Assembly (NCBI GenBank): GCA_963793465.1
Contig: CAWCAJ010000013.1
Span: forward strand, 186,001 to 250,000
Length of the DNA: 64,000 nt
Direction of reading: 5' to 3'
DNA from: CAJQPP01 sp963793465
GTDB lineage: Bacteria > Planctomycetota > Planctomycetia > Pirellulales > Pirellulaceae
Part shown: piece after piece, positions 10,093 through 21,258 of the stretch
How the letters are laid out: every line of letters begins with the position of its first letter
Position numbering within the stretch: the first letter of the stretch is position 1
Made by a program: the position numbers and the translations under genes
The notes under the pieces: model-generated
Seen by the model: only the letters and a program-made list of their open reading frames with translations
Database searches by the model: none
Told to the model about the DNA's origin: nothing

Positions 10093-10148
10093 CGCCGGGC
10101 GCAGCATGAAGCAGCCATTTCTGAAAATCAGCGGGTGGCACGATCTCT

Positions 10149-13100
10149 TCAGGCCGACTGCTTGCGGATGCAACAGTGTTTGAATTTCTTGCCGCTTCCG
10201 CAGGGGCAAGGATCGTTGCGTCCCACCCGTTGTTGCTTATTGCGGATGGGTTGGGCAACCACGGTACCGCCGCCAGCGGACGAACCGGCAATGGCTTGTT
10301 GCTGTTCCTGCGCAATCTCGCTGTGACTGAAATCCTGGTGTTCGGCTTTCAGGCTGACGAATGTATTGCTGATAAAGTCCGGATTGAGGTGTTCCATACG
10401 GTAGATCAAGTCGGAAACTCTTTCCCCGATCGATCGCCACAAACCTTCGAACAAACGCATCCCTTCCCGTTTGTATTCCACTTTGGGGTCCAATTGGGCC
10501 ATGCCTCGCTGGCTGACAGCACTTCTCAGATAGTCCATCGCTGAGCAAATGGTCTTTCCAGGCATTGTCCACGACGTCCAGCAAGACCATGCGTTCCATG
10601 CGTCGCATTTCGGGGTGGTAGTAATCGGCCACCACCGATTCCAGCTGTTGCTGCAAATCCTCGCGATTCATATCCCGGAATTTTCGTTCCGGCAATTCGT
10701 AGTCGACGTTTTCTTTCAACCACTCATTCAAGGAACTCACATCGTCCAGGTTGGTTCCGATCGGAATCAGCCCCGAGCGTTGCAGGGTTTGCAGTTGGGA
10801 CTCCAGTTCGCGGGTCACTTCGTCTGCTTTTTGCTGGGAGTCGCGACTGAGCCGAAGCAGTTTCTCGCGAATTTCATCGCGTTGCAAATTCCGCAGGTCA
10901 TCCATGGTCAGATCGACACCAAATCGATCGCTGGCCCATTTCACCAGGGGCTCGCGTTCCAGACGGCTGTCGGGACCTTTACCAGCAGCGAACTGGTACA
11001 TGCCGGCGATGACCGGGTATTCGGCCTCTTTTTCGTCGTACTGGTCGATGGCTTTGCGAACGACCAGCTCCTTGATGTATTCGACCTCCCGATTACGGAT
11101 TTCTTCCAGGTCGATTTCGATTCCAAACTTGCTTTTGACCCAGCGGCAGGCCACACGCAGATTGAAATCCTCTTCCAGCATCACGGCGCCTTCGGACAAA
11201 TCAATTTTGCCGATGGCTTCCCGGGCACGTTCGATCAAGGACTCGTCCAATCGATCCCGGCCGATGGCTTTCAGGTCGCGATCGCGGACATTCAGGTTCC
11301 AGCGGACATTGGCAAACTTGACCAGGGCGTCCCAATTCCAATCACCGGTCAGGTCCTCGCCATCATCGCTGACGGGCAGATTTTCCTCGATGGCCCCCAG
11401 CACGGCACCTTCAGCCGCCCGTTCGGCTTCGTCACGGGCGATTTCGGCTGCGGTCTCGAAGTCGCAATTCTTGAAATTCTTGGCATCCAGTGGCGTCGAC
11501 AACTGGGTGCTGGCCCAACTGGCAAACGAGACGGGGCCGAAGTCGCGGGCGGCGTAAGTCTCGAGGTTGTGATCCACCTCCTTGCGAACCATATCCAGCA
11601 CCATGTCTCGGCAGCTGAGACCGTCCAGGATTCGTTGTCGGAAGCCGTAGATCCGCTTCCGCTGTTCATCCATGACCTCATCGTATTCCAACAGGCTCTT
11701 GCGAATCTCGAAGTTGTATTCCTCGCGTTTCTTTTGGGCACTGTCGATACGCCGCGAGACCATGGCGCTTTCAATCGGCACATCATCCTTGAACCCTCCC
11801 ATTTCCAGCATCCGTTTGACGAAGGGCCCGGCGAAAATTCGCATCAGGTCGTCGTCCAAAGAGAGGTAGAAGCGACTGCTGCCCGGGTCTCCCTGACGAC
11901 CGCAACGCCCACGAAGCTGCAAATCGATACGGCGGGCGTCATGACGTTCGGTGCCAATCACATGCAGGCCACCCAACTCCTTGACCTTTTTGCCCATCTC
12001 CGACATCCCGTGTTGCTGGTCAATTTTCTCTACCAGGCCATCCCACTCCTCGCGGGGCACGTCCAGTCGTGTTTCGTATTGATCCTGCAACTGCGCCCAG
12101 GCCATCGTTTCCGGATTACCGCCGAGGATGATGTCGGTCCCGCGACCCGCCATGTTGGTGGCGATGGTCACCGCGCCCAACCGTCCCGCCTGGGCGACAA
12201 TTTCCGCCTCGCGCTTATGGTTCTTGGCATTCAACACCTCGTGATCAATGCCGCGGCGGGTCAGCAAGTTGGATAGCAACTCGCTTTTTTCAATAGAGAC
12301 GGTACCCACCAGCACTGGCCGTCCGGCACGCTGGATCAATTTTGCCTTGTCGCGATTCACAGAGGCGATCTTGCCGTCCTGATGATCGGCAATCTGAATC
12401 ACGGTTTCGTTTTCTTTCTTGATGGTCCCCACATGGACGTTGCCGTTTTTTTCCGTGACCATGTCCCATTTGTGAGTGGCTTCGACTTCCGCGGCCACGG
12501 CATCCCATTTATGCTGCTCGGTGCTGTAAATGGTGTCGGGAAACTCCGACCGCTGTAAGGGACGGTTGGTCGGGATGGCGATCACGTCCAGCTCGTAAAT
12601 TTTCCAGAACTCGCCGGCTTCGGTCATGGCGGTCCCGGTCATGCCACCGATCTTGTCGTATAACTTGAAGTAGTTTTGCAACGTGATCGTGGCCAGCGTT
12701 TGCGTCTCTTCCTTGATCTTCACACCTTCTTTGGCCTCCACGGCCTGGTGCAACCCATCACTCCACTGACGGCCATCCATCAAACGACCGGTGAACTCGT
12801 CAACAATGATCACCTTGCCGTCCTTGACGACGTAATTCACATCCTTGACGAACACGTTATGGGCTTTCAAGGCGTTATCGATCAGGTGCGGCCAATCCAT
12901 GTTGCCGGCGGTGTAAAAACTCTCCACGCCAGCCATTTTTTCCGCCTCACGCACGCCTTCATCCGTCAGCGTGGCATTGCGATCCTTTTCGTTGACCGTG
13001 TAATGCAGGTCCTTGACCAGGCGGCGGGCGATGCGGTCGGCTTCCGCGTACTTGCTGATGTTCTGGTGCGCCGGCCCTGAGATGATCAACGGCGTGCGGG

Positions 13101-13842
13101 CTTCATCGATCAGGATATTGTCGACTTCGTCCACCAACGCGTAATTCAATGGCCTCTGCGATTGTTGATAAGGTTTCTCGAAACGGTCGTCTCCCCGCGC
13201 CGCGGGCCGCATGTTGTCACGCAGATAATCAAAACCGAATTCATTGTTGGTACCGTACGTGATGTCACAGTCGTAAGCCTTCTGCTTGCGCGAGACACTC
13301 TGGTTGGCCTGGATGGCATCCACCGTCAGGCCCAGCCCCATGTACAGGGGTCCCATCCACTCCATGTCGCGGCGGGCCAGGTAGTCGTTCACGGTGACGA
13401 CATGCACACCCTTTCCCGAGATCGCATTCAGGTAGGCCGGTAACGTAGCCACCAGCGTCTTGCCTTCGCCGGTGACCATTTCCGCCACGGCTCCGCTGTG
13501 CAACACCATGCCACCAATCATCTGCACATCGTAATGACGCATGCCCAGAAATCGCTTCCCGGACTCGCGACAGGCCGCAAAGGCCTCCAGCATGATGTCA
13601 TCCGTGGTTTCACCAGCCTCCAGTCGCTCGCGAAAACGCTGCGTTTGCTGCTTGAGCTGCTCGTCCGTCATGGCCTCGAACTTCGGCTCCAGGGCATTGA
13701 TCGCCTCGACCCGGCCTTGCAGTCGCTTCACATACCGGGCGTTGGACGATCCAAACAGGGACGTCACCCCCCGTTCGAACATCCGCAACAAACTGCCAAA
13801 AAACAGTGTTAACAGTTCCCAAATTCTTTCCAGTTGCTGCAT
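10149..13842 (-). CDS. secA: Preprotein translocase ATPase SecA (single-base frameshift near 10540)
   Basis: SecA drives secretion through SecYEG. The protein would be about 1230 residues, long for SecA but usual in planctomycetes, with extra sequence in the C-terminal half. Seen: the Walker A motif MVTGEGKT, DEAD-like LVDEVDNILIDEARTP, GTNNEFGFDYLRDN, GRLMDGRQWSDGLHQA, TNMAGRGTDI, LGGLHVIGTERH, LRGRCGRQGDPG and the C-terminal SEC-C zinc motif CPCGSGKKFKHCC. The frame breaks at 10540-10545: WKDHLL should run on to AMDYLRSAVSQRG, which lies one frame over, meaning one extra base. The ATG at 13842 is preferred over a TTG at 13854. secA is essential, so a sequence error is the likeliest cause. 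Confidence 0.92.
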
Positions 13843-14378
13843 CAAAATCACCAAATATGTTCAGATTGCGCAGTGACGCCGTGGCCGCCCCCAAACGAAA
13901 ACTCGGTCCGTCCGCCGGGACCTGACAAATTTACACCCGTTCCCAAAGGGGGACGTGACTGGTCCCCGCGGGTCAAGACTGGACACTCAACCACCGATTG
14001 GACTCAGCGACGAGCCACTTGTGTGGAAGTCAAAATGCGCAAATTATTTTCTCGAAACAATTTATAATCGCCCGGCAGAACGGTCAACGTAGATTTACAA
14101 CTGGCCAGACCACTCCAGATGCGTTGGAATGGCCCTCTGCGTCGCCAACTGCAGTACGATGGAAAAGGCTCCACGTCGCAGACAAGCGTCTCGTTTTGGC
14201 AGCTACCGGCAGGATCGACGCCAAAAAGTCGCAAATACTGTGCCGCCTATTCGCTTCCCGAACGGGTGCGTTCCTGGCCCCACTTGTTCCCCATTACCCA
14301 GTTTCCGCTGACGGGCATTCCACCTTGGCTAGAAATCGACTTCAAAAACAACCAAAAACCATTGATTTTCAGGACCAG
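13843..14378. other. Divergent spacer between secA and the MBL-fold gene
   Basis: About 535 bases lie between two divergent genes and should hold both promoters. Short open frames exist on the plus strand, including one in frame with the downstream gene, but they carry no domain. No operator or terminator could be identified by eye. Confidence 0.45.
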
Positions 14379-15143
14379 ATGATCGTTCTGGGTTGTGGGA
14401 CTTCGGTGGGGGTACCAGCGATTGGCTGCCATTGCCCGGTTTGCACCGGTGGTCATCCACGCAACCAGAGATCGCGTTGCAGCGTCATCCTGGGCCTGCC
14501 GGAGGGCAACCTGTTGATCGATACCTCACCGGACTTGCGATCCCAATTGAACCGCGAGGGGATCGGGATTGTCGATGCCGTGGCTTACACCCACGAACAC
14601 TCCGACCATGTCATGGGTTTTGACGATTTGCGGCTCATGCAGTTTTACCTGGGTCATGCCGTGCCGGCCTGGTGTAACGCGGTGGTCAAGCAGCGAATTC
14701 GCGAGGCGTTCTCTTACGCCTTTGCAGATGACGAGCCAACCCATGCCGGCGCGGTTCCCGCGGTGGACCTACTGGATATCGATGGTCCCTTCGAGGTCTT
14801 GGGGGCCACGGTAATCCCCGTTCCCCTGAACCACGGACCCAAGTTTGACGTGCTGGGGTTTCGGATCGGCAATGTGGCCTATTGCACCGATGTCAAGCTA
14901 ATTCCGCCCTCCAGCAAGGCCTTGTTGCAGGGTCTGGACGTCTTGATCCTGAGTGCCCTGCGTCCGACCCCGCATCCGACCCATATGAATTTCGAAGAGG
15001 CGATGGCCGCTTCCCGGGAATTGCAGGCCCAGCAGACCTTTTTTACGCATTGCTCGTGCGACGTGGATTACGAACGCACCATGCACGAATTGCCAGCCGG
15101 ATTCGCGGTCGCCTATGATGGATTGAGAATACCGTTGACTTAG
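14379..15143 (+). CDS. Metallo-beta-lactamase-fold phosphodiesterase (PhnP-like)
   Basis: This 254-residue hydrolase starts MIVLGCGTSVGVPAIGCHC. It has the MBL metal motif THEHSDH (HxHxDH), a further His in LNHGPKFDVLGF, Asp in YCTDVKLIP and a C-terminal THCSCDVDYE. CxCPVC near the N-terminus resembles the structural zinc site of PhnP-type cyclic phosphodiesterases. The frame stays open 381 bases upstream, but that stretch has no family sequence, so the internal ATG at 14379 is preferred. The natural substrate is unknown; PhnP acts on phosphoribosyl 1,2-cyclic phosphate, while relatives act on other cyclic nucleotides. No phn genes are nearby. Confidence 0.8.
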   Translation: MIVLGCGTSVGVPAIGCHCPVCTGGHPRNQRSRCSVILGLPEGNLLIDTSPDLRSQLNREGIGIVDAVAYTHEHSDHVMGFDDLRLMQFYLGHAVPAWCNAVVKQRIREAFSYAFADDEPTHAGAVPAVDLLDIDGPFEVLGATVIPVPLNHGPKFDVLGFRIGNVAYCTDVKLIPPSSKALLQGLDVLILSALRPTPHPTHMNFEEAMAASRELQAQQTFFTHCSCDVDYERTMHELPAGFAVAYDGLRIPLT

Positions 15144-15173
15144 CCAAGCTCGTGAACTTAGCCAAGCCCGCGA
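15138..15173 (+). repeat. 18-bp tandem duplication across a stop codon
   Basis: Two 18-bp copies (acttagccaagctcgtga and a version with two changes) lie end to end. The first copy contains the TAG stop of the MBL-fold gene at 15141-15143. Confidence 0.85.
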
Positions 15174-15231
15174 ACATGGCCCCGACTGGACGGTTGCCGC
15201 CGGGGAAGCCGGCTGCCCCCTTGGACTGTGA

Positions 15232-16647
15232 ATGATGACACGGAATTGCGGTTTTTCCCCGATGCGTTGCTTCATGCGTTATCTTTGGCTTACGAGCTGG
15301 TTCCTCTGCCTTGGCGGCTCGGCCGTCTCCGGCATGCTGTACGCGCAGCAGGAATCCGCGAAGGAACCGTCGGCCGCAGAAATCGGCCGTCAGCTGCTGT
15401 TAAATCATTCGTTCTTGCCCCGCGACTTTCACCAATCCGTGTTTGACGAATTGTGGCAGGATTGGCCGGAACCCTTGCGGAGCGAGGCCGCCCAGTTGAC
15501 GCCGACCGCCCGACGCCAAATGGCCTTTCGACGGTTTGGTTTCAGCCCCCGCGAGGATGATCCTGCCAAGCCTCTGCAGTACGTTGTGGACAATGAGGGC
15601 TGGTGGTCGATGAATTGTTTTGCCTGCCATGGTGGCAAAGTTGCCGGCCGCACCATCGAAGGATTACCGAACTCGCAAATCGCTCTGGAAACTTTGTATG
15701 CCGATATTCGCCGCACCAAACGACGACTGCAACTGCCGCTCAGCCAGATGGATCTCGGATCGCTGGCCGTACCCATGGGGACGACCGTGGGTACCAGCAA
15801 TGCGGTCGTGTTTGGGATCGCCTTGATGTCCTACCGGGACAAGGATCTGAACCTGCGACCGTTGCGATTGCCTCCGGCATTGACTCATCACGACATGGAT
15901 GCTCCGGCTTGGTGGAATGTTAGTAAACGGGATCGGTTGTACATTGATGGCTTTGTGCAGAAAAACCACCGAGCCCTGATTCCTTTCGTGATGGATCAGC
16001 GTAACAGTGGACCGACCATGCGTGGTTGGGAGGACGATTTCCGCAAGATCTTTGCCTACATTGAATCCTTGCAACCCCCCGCCTTTCCCGGCCAGGTCGA
16101 TCGGCAGTTGGCCGAGCAGGGCAGGCAGGTATTCCAGTCCAATTGTGCCAGTTGCCACGGCAGCTACGGGGACCAGCCCAGCTATCCCAGTCGGGTGGTG
16201 CCCATCGATGAAGTAGGTACCGATCCGGTCCGCCTGCAAGCGTTGACCGTGGAGCACCGACGCGGTTACCACGAGAGCTGGTACGCTCACTACGGAGAAG
16301 ACAGGACGGTCCATGATCCCGCCGGCTACCAGGCTCCGCCTTTGGATGGCATATGGGCGTCCGCTCCCTACCTGCACAATGGCAGTCTGCCCACGCTGTG
16401 GCATGTGCTGCACCCGGACCAGCGACCGACCGTGTGGCGACGTCCCGACCCCGACGGTTACGACTGGGAAAAGATCGGCTTGCTGGTCGAAACCCATGCG
16501 GACGTGCCTGACGATTTACGGGGCGACATCCGCCGTGAGTATTTTGACACGCGAATTGCCGGCAAGAGCGGGAAGGGGCACGACTATCCCAACCGGCTGA
16601 CGGAAGCACAGAAACGTCAATTGTTGGAATATTTGAAGACGCTGTAA
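15232..16647 (+). CDS. Secreted diheme c-type cytochrome
   Basis: This 471-residue protein has an N-terminal signal segment (MRYLWLTSWFLCLGGSAVSG, ending near YAQQ) and two heme-binding CxxCH motifs, NCFACHGG (about residue 127) and NCASCHGS (about residue 305). The C-terminal motif APYLHNGSLPTLWHVL is shared with diheme cytochrome c peroxidase-like and rubber-oxygenase-like (RoxA) families. I infer a periplasmic redox protein; the substrate is not visible. Several Met codons exist at the start (15232, 15262, 15274) and none has a clear Shine-Dalgarno sequence. Confidence 0.75.
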   Translation: MMTRNCGFSPMRCFMRYLWLTSWFLCLGGSAVSGMLYAQQESAKEPSAAEIGRQLLLNHSFLPRDFHQSVFDELWQDWPEPLRSEAAQLTPTARRQMAFRRFGFSPREDDPAKPLQYVVDNEGWWSMNCFACHGGKVAGRTIEGLPNSQIALETLYADIRRTKRRLQLPLSQMDLGSLAVPMGTTVGTSNAVVFGIALMSYRDKDLNLRPLRLPPALTHHDMDAPAWWNVSKRDRLYIDGFVQKNHRALIPFVMDQRNSGPTMRGWEDDFRKIFAYIESLQPPAFPGQVDRQLAEQGRQVFQSNCASCHGSYGDQPSYPSRVVPIDEVGTDPVRLQALTVEHRRGYHESWYAHYGEDRTVHDPAGYQAPPLDGIWASAPYLHNGSLPTLWHVLHPDQRPTVWRRPDPDGYDWEKIGLLVETHADVPDDLRGDIRREYFDTRIAGKSGKGHDYPNRLTEAQKRQLLEYLKTL

Positions 16648-16696
16648 GCGCACGTCGCGGACCGTTCCACCCGGGTTGCAACAATGTCTTCGAAGC

Positions 16697-17377
16697 TCAG
16701 TGTGACTCCGGTGAGCGGTCGGAGGTTGACTCGGCCTCAGGATCCTTTTGCCGGTAAACCTGTTCGATCGTTTTTCGATACTCTTCGATCGTGGTCAGCC
16801 CCACGGACCGACGCCGCTGGTTCAACTTTTCCAGATCTTCACAGGGCTGCATCGTCAATTTTCCGTCTTGCATGGAGAACTGCGTACCATATCGCTGCGG
16901 CTTGCCTTCCGCCAACAGAACGCGATCGGTCAGGTAGGCAACGTTCGTCAGATTGACTTCTTCGTTGCCCAAGGCGGACATCCGATCCAGGCATTGACGT
17001 TGAAACCCCGGGTCTTGATCGGCGTGCTGAACCAACAACCAGGCAGCATGGGCACCGTCCTTTCCCACTTTGCTGGTGCCCAGCCAGCCATGTTTTTCGA
17101 CAAGCGGTTCCAGCCACAGCCGATTTTCCTTGTCGACGCGTCGCAGTTCGGCGATGACCTGGGGACCGGATCCACCCGATATCAACTGGTTACGGATTGC
17201 CTGATCTTTCTCGGCGCGTCGCAACAACTCGTCCCGTATGGCCGGCAAACCCACGGCACTGGATGCGGTGACTGATTCCTGCAATGCCGGAAACGTTGGC
17301 AGACCGCACCGGCCCGGGGCCGCCGGATGCCATAAGACCACGAGACTGACAATCAACCGTGGAAGGGACCTGATCAT
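16697..17377 (-). CDS. Secreted DUF6624-type protein
   Basis: This 226-residue protein begins with a signal peptide (MIRSLPRLIVSLVVLWHPAA). The body carries the pattern I associate with DUF6624: RDELLRRAEKDQAIRN, a VDKENRLWLEPLVEKHGW stretch, AAWLLVQHADQDPGFQRQCL, and an LTDRVLLAEGKPQRYGTQF end. The function of this family is unknown. An AAGGAG lies 8 bases before the ATG at 17377, which supports the start. It converges with the cytochrome gene, with about 50 bases between stops. Confidence 0.7.
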   Translation of the reverse strand: MIRSLPRLIVSLVVLWHPAAPGRCGLPTFPALQESVTASSAVGLPAIRDELLRRAEKDQAIRNQLISGGSGPQVIAELRRVDKENRLWLEPLVEKHGWLGTSKVGKDGAHAAWLLVQHADQDPGFQRQCLDRMSALGNEEVNLTNVAYLTDRVLLAEGKPQRYGTQFSMQDGKLTMQPCEDLEKLNQRRRSVGLTTIEEYRKTIEQVYRQKDPEAESTSDRSPESH

Positions 17378-17516
17378 CGATGACTCCTTGAATCATTGAG
17401 TTCCGGGCTGCAGGGGTCCGCTGCGGATCCATCCCCGGCCGGGGATGGACTCGTCATCGCAAACAACGACGCAGGGTACAGATTGCGAACGCAAGCCGCT
17501 GCTTCATGATCTCGTT

Positions 17517-18527
17517 TTAGCGAGCCAGGTTCAACACGTGACGGCGGGAAACCAGAAATTGGTCGGCGGTTTCCTGCATCCCCTGTGGCAGGAACGGTTT
17601 GATCTGCCCCTGAATACTACGGCTGTCATACAGGGCAAACTGACTGGCCCAGTTGTCCGGCAGCGGGGATCCCTGATTCCCGAAGAACTGCCCCCAAGCG
17701 GCCTTTTCCGCAGATTGCGTGTCCCGGTTTTGGAGCGATCGGGCAAAACCACGAATCCGTGATTCCAGCGCGCTGTACTGCTGCACGGTCTGCTGGGCCT
17801 GGCCATCTCCTTTCAACCAGGTGGCGATGACGAACGAAGCTTGCCCGGCACGGAAGTCTCCCTCCCGCAACAAGAATTTCTCCTTACCCGTAGCCAAACA
17901 GTCCACACGCAACATGCCGCCTCGCCACGTGGCTGGCACACGCAAGGTCAGCATGATCTCGTGCCCGCCTTCCAGAGTCGTCTGTGGTGAGTGCCTAAAC
18001 TTGAAATAGGCTCCGCTGCCGCGACTGATCGTGCCACTGGCTAACAGGAGTTTCTGTTCCGGGATCCGCTCGTAACGCTCGCGATTGCCCGATGACGACC
18101 CCAGATTGGCATTGGCATCCAGGCCCGCCATCTCGTAAGCCGATCCATTGGCATGCAAGCCCAGCGAGGATGTGCGTTCCCGGTGCTGTTCGACTGCGAC
18201 GGTGCCTTCAATTTCGGAATACAGTCGTGTCCGCGGCGCATAATCCACGACCTGAATGCCATTTCCCAATCCGCGAACCTGGATCAGCAATTCCAGCACC
18301 TGCTGATCCTGGCGACAACCGACCAGGGAGGAAATCGGGATCACGATATCCACCAACCGTTGATGGGGCAGCGGCTGACCGTCCGTGACTTCGCAGGACT
18401 CAATGGCCGAAGGCACATCAAAGCGGACACACGCGTCATCGGCACCAACAACCAACGGCATGGTGACGCCGGCCAGCAAGACCATCCAGGCAGTCAACGG
18501 CGTGCTGACACAACCAGCGAATTTCAT
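17517..18527 (-). CDS. Secreted protein of unknown function
   Basis: This protein of about 336 residues begins with a signal peptide (PLTAWMVLLAGVTMPLVVGA). The frame is open to a TTG at 18539, but the ATG at 18527 has GGAG six bases upstream. The mature part looks beta-rich with Cys residues spaced along it (DACVRF, ESCEVT, GCRQDQ, DCLATG) and a C-terminal part with many Gln and Ser. I do not recognise a family. It is 140 bases upstream of the DUF6624 gene on the same strand, so the two may be co-expressed. Confidence 0.65.
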   Translation of the reverse strand: MKFAGCVSTPLTAWMVLLAGVTMPLVVGADDACVRFDVPSAIESCEVTDGQPLPHQRLVDIVIPISSLVGCRQDQQVLELLIQVRGLGNGIQVVDYAPRTRLYSEIEGTVAVEQHRERTSSLGLHANGSAYEMAGLDANANLGSSSGNRERYERIPEQKLLLASGTISRGSGAYFKFRHSPQTTLEGGHEIMLTLRVPATWRGGMLRVDCLATGKEKFLLREGDFRAGQASFVIATWLKGDGQAQQTVQQYSALESRIRGFARSLQNRDTQSAEKAAWGQFFGNQGSPLPDNWASQFALYDSRSIQGQIKPFLPQGMQETADQFLVSRRHVLNLAR

Positions 18528-18970
18528 GGGACACTCCAAACCAGGTCAAAGGACAACAGCAGACGCACAGCAGTCGTCGTGACTGGGGGTCGCGGTCAGC
18601 AAGCCAACCACGAAAACTCCGTCCTGGAGCCGGGGTGAAGATCACCGGTATTACGCAGTTCAAACAGACGCAGTTCAAGCAGAATTGGTTTTCTCTGCCA
18701 ACAAAACCGGTCGTGAATGGTAGATCCACTACGGCCGCGGTCAATGCCTTCAACCAAAGCTGCCGGCTTGCGACGCGTTCGAGTTAGCGATGGTAGCGAT
18801 TGGGCAATACTTACGGTGAGGCAATGCCTTCGGTGGGGCAATCGTGCGGGTCAGACCCTCAAAACAGCGGCGAGCCCAGCCAGCAGTACATTGCTGCAGC
18901 GATCCGTCCGGAACGATGCCCGGCACACGCCTTACCGCTGTCGGCCAGCGGTTTCAGGACTGGTGTCGCC
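18528..18970. other. Non-coding spacer
   Basis: I see no gene in this stretch of about 440 bases between two minus-strand genes. It should contain the promoter of the secreted unknown protein at 17517-18527. Confidence 0.45.
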
Positions 18971-19044
18971 GTCTGGAACACGGGACACGGTCTGGAACAC
19001 GGGACACGGTCTGGAACACGGGTCACGGTCTGGAACACGGGTCA
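18971..19044 (+). repeat. 19-bp tandem repeat, about four copies
   Basis: The unit gtctggaacacgggacacg is repeated at 18971, 18990, 19009 and 19028 (last copy partial), with small changes in the third and fourth. The last copy runs into the stop codon of the yhaM-like gene at 19042-19044. There are no spacers, so it is not a CRISPR. Confidence 0.9.
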
Positions 19045-20013
19045 GGCCGAATTTCCCTTGTAGATCTTTCGTCCCAGGGAAGGTTGATAGGTGGTCCAGT
19101 TGCTGGAGGGATTGGCGTCTTCGTCGATAATTTGCTGCAAGTTATGAATCCGCGCGTCCAGGTTGTCGATCTGCGTCAACGCCACAGCTTCCAGTGTCAT
19201 GGGCAATACGGGGGAACCGAATTCCAGTTGGCCGTGATGCGACAGGATCAGATGTTTCAGGTGCGTGGCAATGGGCTCCGGAAACGGCTCACCGGACTTT
19301 TCTTCCAGCTCGGATATTTTTTGCTGGAGCAGTTCAACGCCCATCACCATATGCCCCAGTAACTGGCCGGAATCGCGATAACCCAGATCCCGTTCGTAGC
19401 TCAGTTCTTCGGTTTTGCCGGCGTCGTGCAGGAACGCCCCCATCAGCAGCAGGTCCTTGTCCAGTCGTTCATATTTGTCGCCGACAAACTGAGCCAACTC
19501 CAGCACCGACACGGTGTGCTCAATCAGGCCGCCGTAATAGGCATGGTGGTTCTTGATGCCTGCAGGCGCCCGCTTAAAACGGGACATGAAGGCCTCGTCC
19601 GTCAGAAACTGCTCCGCCAGGCGGCGGACCTGCACGTTTCGAATCCCCTGCAGCAGGATCTCGCTCAACTGATCACTCAGTTGATTCACACCGGCTTCTG
19701 ACAGGGTGATGAAGTCGGTTTCCTCCACGCCGGTTGGATCCGTCTTCTGAAAATCTCGAGCGATGACCTGCATGCCGCCGTTGTAGAGCTGTGCTTTGCC
19801 GGTCACACGGATGAAATCCCCATTGTCAAAGCTCTCGAAATGCTGTTGGTTGGCATTCCACATCATGGCCGTCAGCGAGCCTGTCTTGTCACTTAAACGG
19901 ACTTGCAGATACAGGTTTCCATCGCGGTTGGGGCGAAGCTGCTTTTCGGCGGCCAGGAACACTTCGTCAACGCCTTGTCCATGGGTCAACTGATTGACAA
20001 ACGTTCGTGACAT
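19042..20013 (-). CDS. YhaM-type 3'-5' exoribonuclease (OB fold plus HD domain)
   Basis: This 323-residue protein has an N-terminal OB-like nucleic-acid-binding domain (KTGSLTAMMWNANQQHFESF, about residues 15-110) and a C-terminal HD domain. The HD metal ligands are visible in HHAYYGGLIEHTVSV and LLMGAFLHDAGKTEE, with HHGQLEFGSP further on. Order and length match YhaM/CBF1 family nucleases, which trim RNA or single-stranded DNA from the 3' end. The C-terminal stop lies inside the 19-bp tandem repeat, so the repeat may have altered the last residues. Confidence 0.85.
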   Translation of the reverse strand: MSRTFVNQLTHGQGVDEVFLAAEKQLRPNRDGNLYLQVRLSDKTGSLTAMMWNANQQHFESFDNGDFIRVTGKAQLYNGGMQVIARDFQKTDPTGVEETDFITLSEAGVNQLSDQLSEILLQGIRNVQVRRLAEQFLTDEAFMSRFKRAPAGIKNHHAYYGGLIEHTVSVLELAQFVGDKYERLDKDLLLMGAFLHDAGKTEELSYERDLGYRDSGQLLGHMVMGVELLQQKISELEEKSGEPFPEPIATHLKHLILSHHGQLEFGSPVLPMTLEAVALTQIDNLDARIHNLQQIIDEDANPSSNWTTYQPSLGRKIYKGNSA

Positions 20014-21180
20014 CGGGATTCGCCTGTATGCTTGGGAAAGAAATTCAAATCGTCACCACTTGGCCCCCAGGATGGGGGTGCGGCGGATGGTTGGGAGTCC
20101 AGTCAAGGCAGAGGTCGGGGCAACCCAGGCCTGCCGGCACCCAAGGCTTGCGATTCTAGGCTGTACCCGAAACGGCTTCAATGGAAGCTGACTTGGCCCG
20201 AGGATTCGAGAAGATGCCTGGCCAGCCACCCCGGGCGACGCTCCGTCAGACGCCGCATCGTTGCTTCAGCGGGCATTCGTAAATGGGCCGAAGTAGATGG
20301 CATTCATAAACAGGCGACTGGTACCCGGCCAAAAACCGCGAAAGTTGGGGTCATCGACCATCAAGACCACGCGACCGCGACCCAGCGAATGTACCGTCAC
20401 CGCCGACGTGCGGGCTATTTTCTGCTGGTTTTCCTGGGACGCATAACCAGCCAACAAGGGCTGCTCGGTGTACCGCGCCGGATTGGATACTTCCGGATTC
20501 GCGGCGGTCAGCAGACTGGTGGATCCGCGAAACACGGGTAGCTGACCGGAAGAAAAGCCAAACATCAGCGGATGCGTGGTATCGATTTCCGTGGCGAAAA
20601 TGGCACCACTGACCAGATCCAGGGCCGCCTGTCGACGGGCCTCGCTGAATTTGGGAGATCCGGTCTCTCCATTTTTGGGTTCGACAACACTGGCGATTTC
20701 GCCGACTTGAGCTGGCGGCAATTGCAAAACCTGTTGCTGGGCGAACCCGGTCCCACCGCTCAGCGCAATCAACGTTCCCCCACCGCGAACAAATCGCTGC
20801 AATCGTTCCGCGGCTGCGGCGTCGAGATTGGCTCGACCGCTTACCAACACGACGCTTGTGTAGCGGGTAAGGTCCGCTGTGGCAACTCGATCCACCGGCA
20901 GCAGCGAAACTGGCATGCCAATCCGATGATCCAGTTGGTGCCAGGCGGCGCCCGCCTGATAAGGGCTGACTCCGTCACCGATCAGGATGGCTACGCTTGG
21001 CTTTTCGATGCGGGGGAAGTTGTTGCTGCCCAGATCGATTCCCGCCGTCGCCAGTCCCGAGCTCACCGCCTGCACACGCACGCCCTGTTGCCGGGCCCGT
21101 TTCAGGATCTGTTGAATAGCCCTTTTCTGGCCTCTGTTTTGGGAGAGACCCATGGGAATGGCCAGCGTGCCCACCGGAAA

Positions 21181-21258
21181 GGTCTGCGATTTGGTCTGCG
21201 ATTTGGTCTGCGATTTGGTCTGCGATTTGGTCTGCGATTTGGTCTGCGATTTGGTCTG
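21181..21258 (+). repeat. 12-bp tandem repeat inside the M14 peptidase gene
   Basis: The unit ggtctgcgattt is repeated six times without change from 21181 to 21252, plus a partial seventh. On the coding strand it reads DQIA in one frame and QTKS in another, and both stay open, so the frame change of the host gene can hide inside it. Confidence 0.95.

Noticed and set aside
10549..12276. A 575-codon open frame on the plus strand
   Set aside because: It lies antisense to secA, has no family sequence, and secA motifs on the other strand are unmistakable.
18971..19044. Possible CRISPR array
   Set aside because: The 19-bp units abut directly with no spacers, and no cas gene is in the window. The same applies to the repeats at 21181 and 53857.
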